Below are positions 31,247 to 32,684 of a stretch of DNA of 32,684 nt, piece after piece. Origin of the DNA: Nonomuraea basaltis (GTDB taxonomy: Bacteria > Actinomycetota > Actinomycetes > Streptosporangiales > Streptosporangiaceae). Where the stretch lies: positions 1 to 32,684 of the forward strand of contig NZ_VCJS01000146.1 of assembly GCF_005893125.1 (NCBI RefSeq), given 5' to 3'. The position numbers were made by a program, and so were the translations under genes. The notes beneath the pieces are model-generated. The model did no database searches and was not told the DNA's origin. It saw only the letters and a list, made by a program, of their open reading frames with translations. Within the stretch, counting starts at the first letter, position 1. Each line of letters opens with the position of its first letter.

Positions 31247-31388
31247 CGAGGGAGTGCCGCCGTCTGGAGGAGCGGCGGGAGCGGAGCGACCAGAGCGGGG
31301 GAAGACGGCGGCATATGGCGACCGAGCCGCCGAACGAAGTGAGGCCATGGACACTACGAGGGAGTGCCGCCGAACGGAGTGAGGCCAT
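31247..31388. repeat. composite dispersed repeat with hairpin and copies B and C
   Basis: The unit CGAGGGAGTGCCGCCG occurs twice (31247-31262, 31357-31372). Between them, TGCCGCCGTCT (31255-31265) and AGACGGCGGCA (31303-31313) form perfect 11-base arms around 37 bases. Directly after that is copy B of the 36-base repeat (31314-31349), one mismatch from the copy at 16279-16314. Copy C (31366-31388) matches its 3' 23 bases. The whole block lies in the gap between hemY and the DUF4349 gene. It looks like a non-coding dispersed element of the genome, not part of hemY. Confidence 0.75.
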
Positions 31389-31455
31389 CAAACACAGTGA
31401 CCGTACCGTGATTCATGACATCAAACCGGGGTGATCCGCAGGCCGTCTTAAGGAC

Positions 31456-32412
31456 ATGAGGAGAATCCGGTACGGCATCGCGCTCTCGGCCGCCTGCGCG
31501 ACCCTGCTCCTGACGGGCTGCGGCGGGTCCGGGAGCTATGCGAAGAGCGGCGCCGCGCCCGCCGCGATGTCGCAGGCGGAGTCCGCCCCCGCCGAGGCCC
31601 AGATCCGCCAGAAGCAACCTCAGCAGCGGAAGCCGGGCGACGCGGACGGGATCGTCTCGAACGTCAAGGTGACCCAGCAGGAGCGGCAGGTCATCTACAC
31701 GGGCAGCATGACCGTACGGGTCAAGCAGGTCGCCGCCGCCGTCGAGCAGGCCAAGCAGATGGTGACCGCGGCCGGTGGCTACCTGTCCAAAGAGGAGAGC
31801 AGCTCGGCCAGCGACAGCCGGGCCTCGGCCACCCTGGAGTTCAAGATCCCGCCGGACAAGTACGGCGGGATGCTGGGCCGGCTGGGCAAGGAGCTGGGCA
31901 CGCAGATCTCCATGAAGCAGGCCACCGAGGACGTCACGCTGCAGGTGGCCGACGTCGAGAGCCGGCTGAAGTCGGCGCAGCAGTCGCTCGAGTCGCTGCG
32001 CTCGCTGCTGAAGCGGGCTGACACGATCGGCCAGGTGCTGGATGTGGAGCGGGAGATCTCCGCTCGCGAGGCGGACCTGGAGTCGCTGCAGGCGCAGCAG
32101 AAGGAGCTGGCCACTCAGGTCTCCATGGCCACGCTGACGCTCCGGCTGCTCGGTCCCGTCGCCGTCGCGGAGGAGCCGGAGGAGGAGTCGGCCGGGTTCC
32201 TCGGCGGGCTCAAGGCCGGGTGGCGGGGGCTGGTCTCGTTCACGATGGGGCTGCTCACGGTGCTCGGCGCGGTGCTGCCGTGGCTGATCGCGTCGCTGCC
32301 CCTGCTGGCGCTGGTGATCTACCTGGTACGGCGCGACCGCACAAGGAAACCCCGGATCACCACGCGGCCGCCGGCCCCGCGCCCCGGCGACCCGGGCCCG
32401 GAAGCCGCCTGA
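31456..32412 (+). CDS. DUF4349-domain lipoprotein
   Basis: This 318-residue protein has a lipoprotein signal peptide with lipobox LLLTGC, so Cys22 is the lipidated residue. A low-complexity Ala/Gln/Lys segment follows. The DUF4349 domain runs from about residue 75 to 230: RQVIYTGSMTVRVKQV, then GGYLSKEESSS, and a long coiled coil around VESRLKSAQQSLESLRSLL and QVLDVEREISAREADLESL. A C-terminal membrane segment lies at about residues 255-290 and a basic/Pro-rich tail follows. The topology suggests a protein tethered at both ends to the membrane, outside the cell. Members are of unknown function. ATG 31456 has AAGGA just upstream. It is on the opposite strand to the flanking heme genes. Confidence 0.92.
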   Translation: MRRIRYGIALSAACATLLLTGCGGSGSYAKSGAAPAAMSQAESAPAEAQIRQKQPQQRKPGDADGIVSNVKVTQQERQVIYTGSMTVRVKQVAAAVEQAKQMVTAAGGYLSKEESSSASDSRASATLEFKIPPDKYGGMLGRLGKELGTQISMKQATEDVTLQVADVESRLKSAQQSLESLRSLLKRADTIGQVLDVEREISAREADLESLQAQQKELATQVSMATLTLRLLGPVAVAEEPEEESAGFLGGLKAGWRGLVSFTMGLLTVLGAVLPWLIASLPLLALVIYLVRRDRTRKPRITTRPPAPRPGDPGPEAA

Positions 32413-32438
32413 CCCGCCGCCGCACGCCCGGGCCACCG

Positions 32439-32475
32439 TCACCACCGGACGTCCGACCGCCATCACCACCGGACG
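32439..32475. repeat. short tandem repeat, 24-bp period
   Basis: TCACCACCGGACG occurs at 32439-32451 and 32463-32475, with a degenerate third unit after it. It lies just past the DUF4349 stop, in the gap before hemE. Confidence 0.5.
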
Positions 32476-32545
32476 CACGACCGCCGCCGCCAGACGCCCC
32501 GCCACCGTCTCAGGGACCCGGTGGTACGCGCCCTGGCGTCATGAG

Positions 32546-32559
32546 CCCTGGTGTCAGGG
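32546..32559. terminator. weak hairpin between DUF4349 gene and hemE
   Basis: CCCTG and CAGGG around GTGT form a 5-base stem, extendable by a G.U pair. It lies just after the hemE stop on the minus strand and is only a candidate terminator. Confidence 0.3.
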
Positions 32560-32567
32560 TCTCGGTG

Positions 32568-32684
32568 TCAGGCCTCGGGGGCGGTCTCGTGGACGAGGTC
32601 GGTCAGGCGCTTGAGCTGGTCGGGATCGGTCGAGGGCAGCACGCCGTGCCCCAGGTTGAACACGTGGCCCTCGGCCGCCCGCCC
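32568..32684 (-). CDS. hemE: uroporphyrinogen decarboxylase HemE, C-terminal 38 residues only
   Basis: The window end cuts this gene; only the last 38 codons and TGA are present. They read GHVFNLGHGVLPSTDPDQL followed by KRLTDLVHE and a short acidic end. GHVFNLGHGVLPST is the signature C-terminal motif of uroporphyrinogen decarboxylase, which makes coproporphyrinogen III. This supplies the substrate for the HemY and ChdC enzymes encoded further along the same strand. Confidence 0.95.
   Translation of the reverse strand, partial: GRAAEGHVFNLGHGVLPSTDPDQLKRLTDLVHETAPEA

Noticed and set aside
31199..31354. 52-codon N-terminal extension of hemY
   Set aside because: It translates the dispersed repeat block. 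The FAD-binding N-terminus and ribosome-binding site place the start at GTG 31198.
32439..32475. CRISPR-like short repeats after the DUF4349 gene
   Set aside because: Only two to three degenerate 24-base units with no unique spacers and no cas genes; a simple tandem repeat.

Overview
This is high-GC actinomycete DNA. Mycothiol-type (MDMPI) and mycobacterial-style ligase/polymerase genes, coproporphyrin-branch heme genes, class F sortase, GTG/TTG starts and many starts lacking a Shine-Dalgarno all fit a Streptosporangiaceae-like genome (Nonomuraea or a relative). The genus is inference from gene content and style, not a database match. The window starts at an assembly edge: bases 1-17 are an untrimmed Nextera/Tn5 mosaic-end adapter, so genomic sequence begins at about base 18. 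No tRNA, rRNA, CRISPR array, complete insertion sequence or prophage was seen.
Layout. 18-1443 (-): ECF sigma factor translationally coupled to an MDMPI/DinB-fold protein cut by the contig edge. 1606-4766: OsmC peroxidase, glycogen debranching enzyme GlgX and a small membrane protein. 4909-7167: RibD_C reductase overlapping a LigC-type ATP-dependent DNA ligase, then a small membrane protein with a leaderless promoter. 7164-9957: PgeF, a TIM-barrel (U32-like) protein and a zinc-ribbon methyltransferase, joined by two convergent stop overlaps on CTAG. 10093-14447: aldehyde dehydrogenase with a palindromic operator, an exact 8-TPR protein, an alpha/beta hydrolase and a transglutaminase-like protein. 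14624-17051: metallo-beta-lactamase-fold hydrolase with a small basic protein, divergent from a surface protein and its class F sortase.
17052-20932 (-): tetR, a saccharopine-dehydrogenase-like reductase and a fused double acyl-CoA dehydrogenase (FadE34-like). They carry two copies of one 21-bp operator. 21049-22063 (+): a 23-codon leader-like ORF, two tandem RNHCP zinc-ribbon proteins and a strong terminator. 22064-22963 is accessory-looking DNA: a 58-aa secreted peptide gene with a 19-bp-stem terminator and a tyrosine-recombinase remnant. 22964-23983 (-): stand-alone LigD-type polymerase. Then msrB, a 35-aa CxxC protein and a membrane-anchored secreted-domain protein. 25863-29078 (+): a three-gene DrrAB-like ABC exporter. 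29088-31198 (-) and 32568-end (-): chdC, hemY and partial hemE, split by a DUF4349 lipoprotein (+).
The most unusual signals are: a dispersed 36-bp repeat that supplies the last 11 residues of the surface protein and recurs twice near hemY; the tandem RNHCP operon with its leader ORF; the secreted 58-aa peptide; the surface protein with four exact 10-residue Trp/Pro repeats and an HPETG sorting motif; and a recurring TAnnnT box 6-8 bases before start codons that have no Shine-Dalgarno. I did not find a clearly undescribed multigene defence or biosynthetic system.
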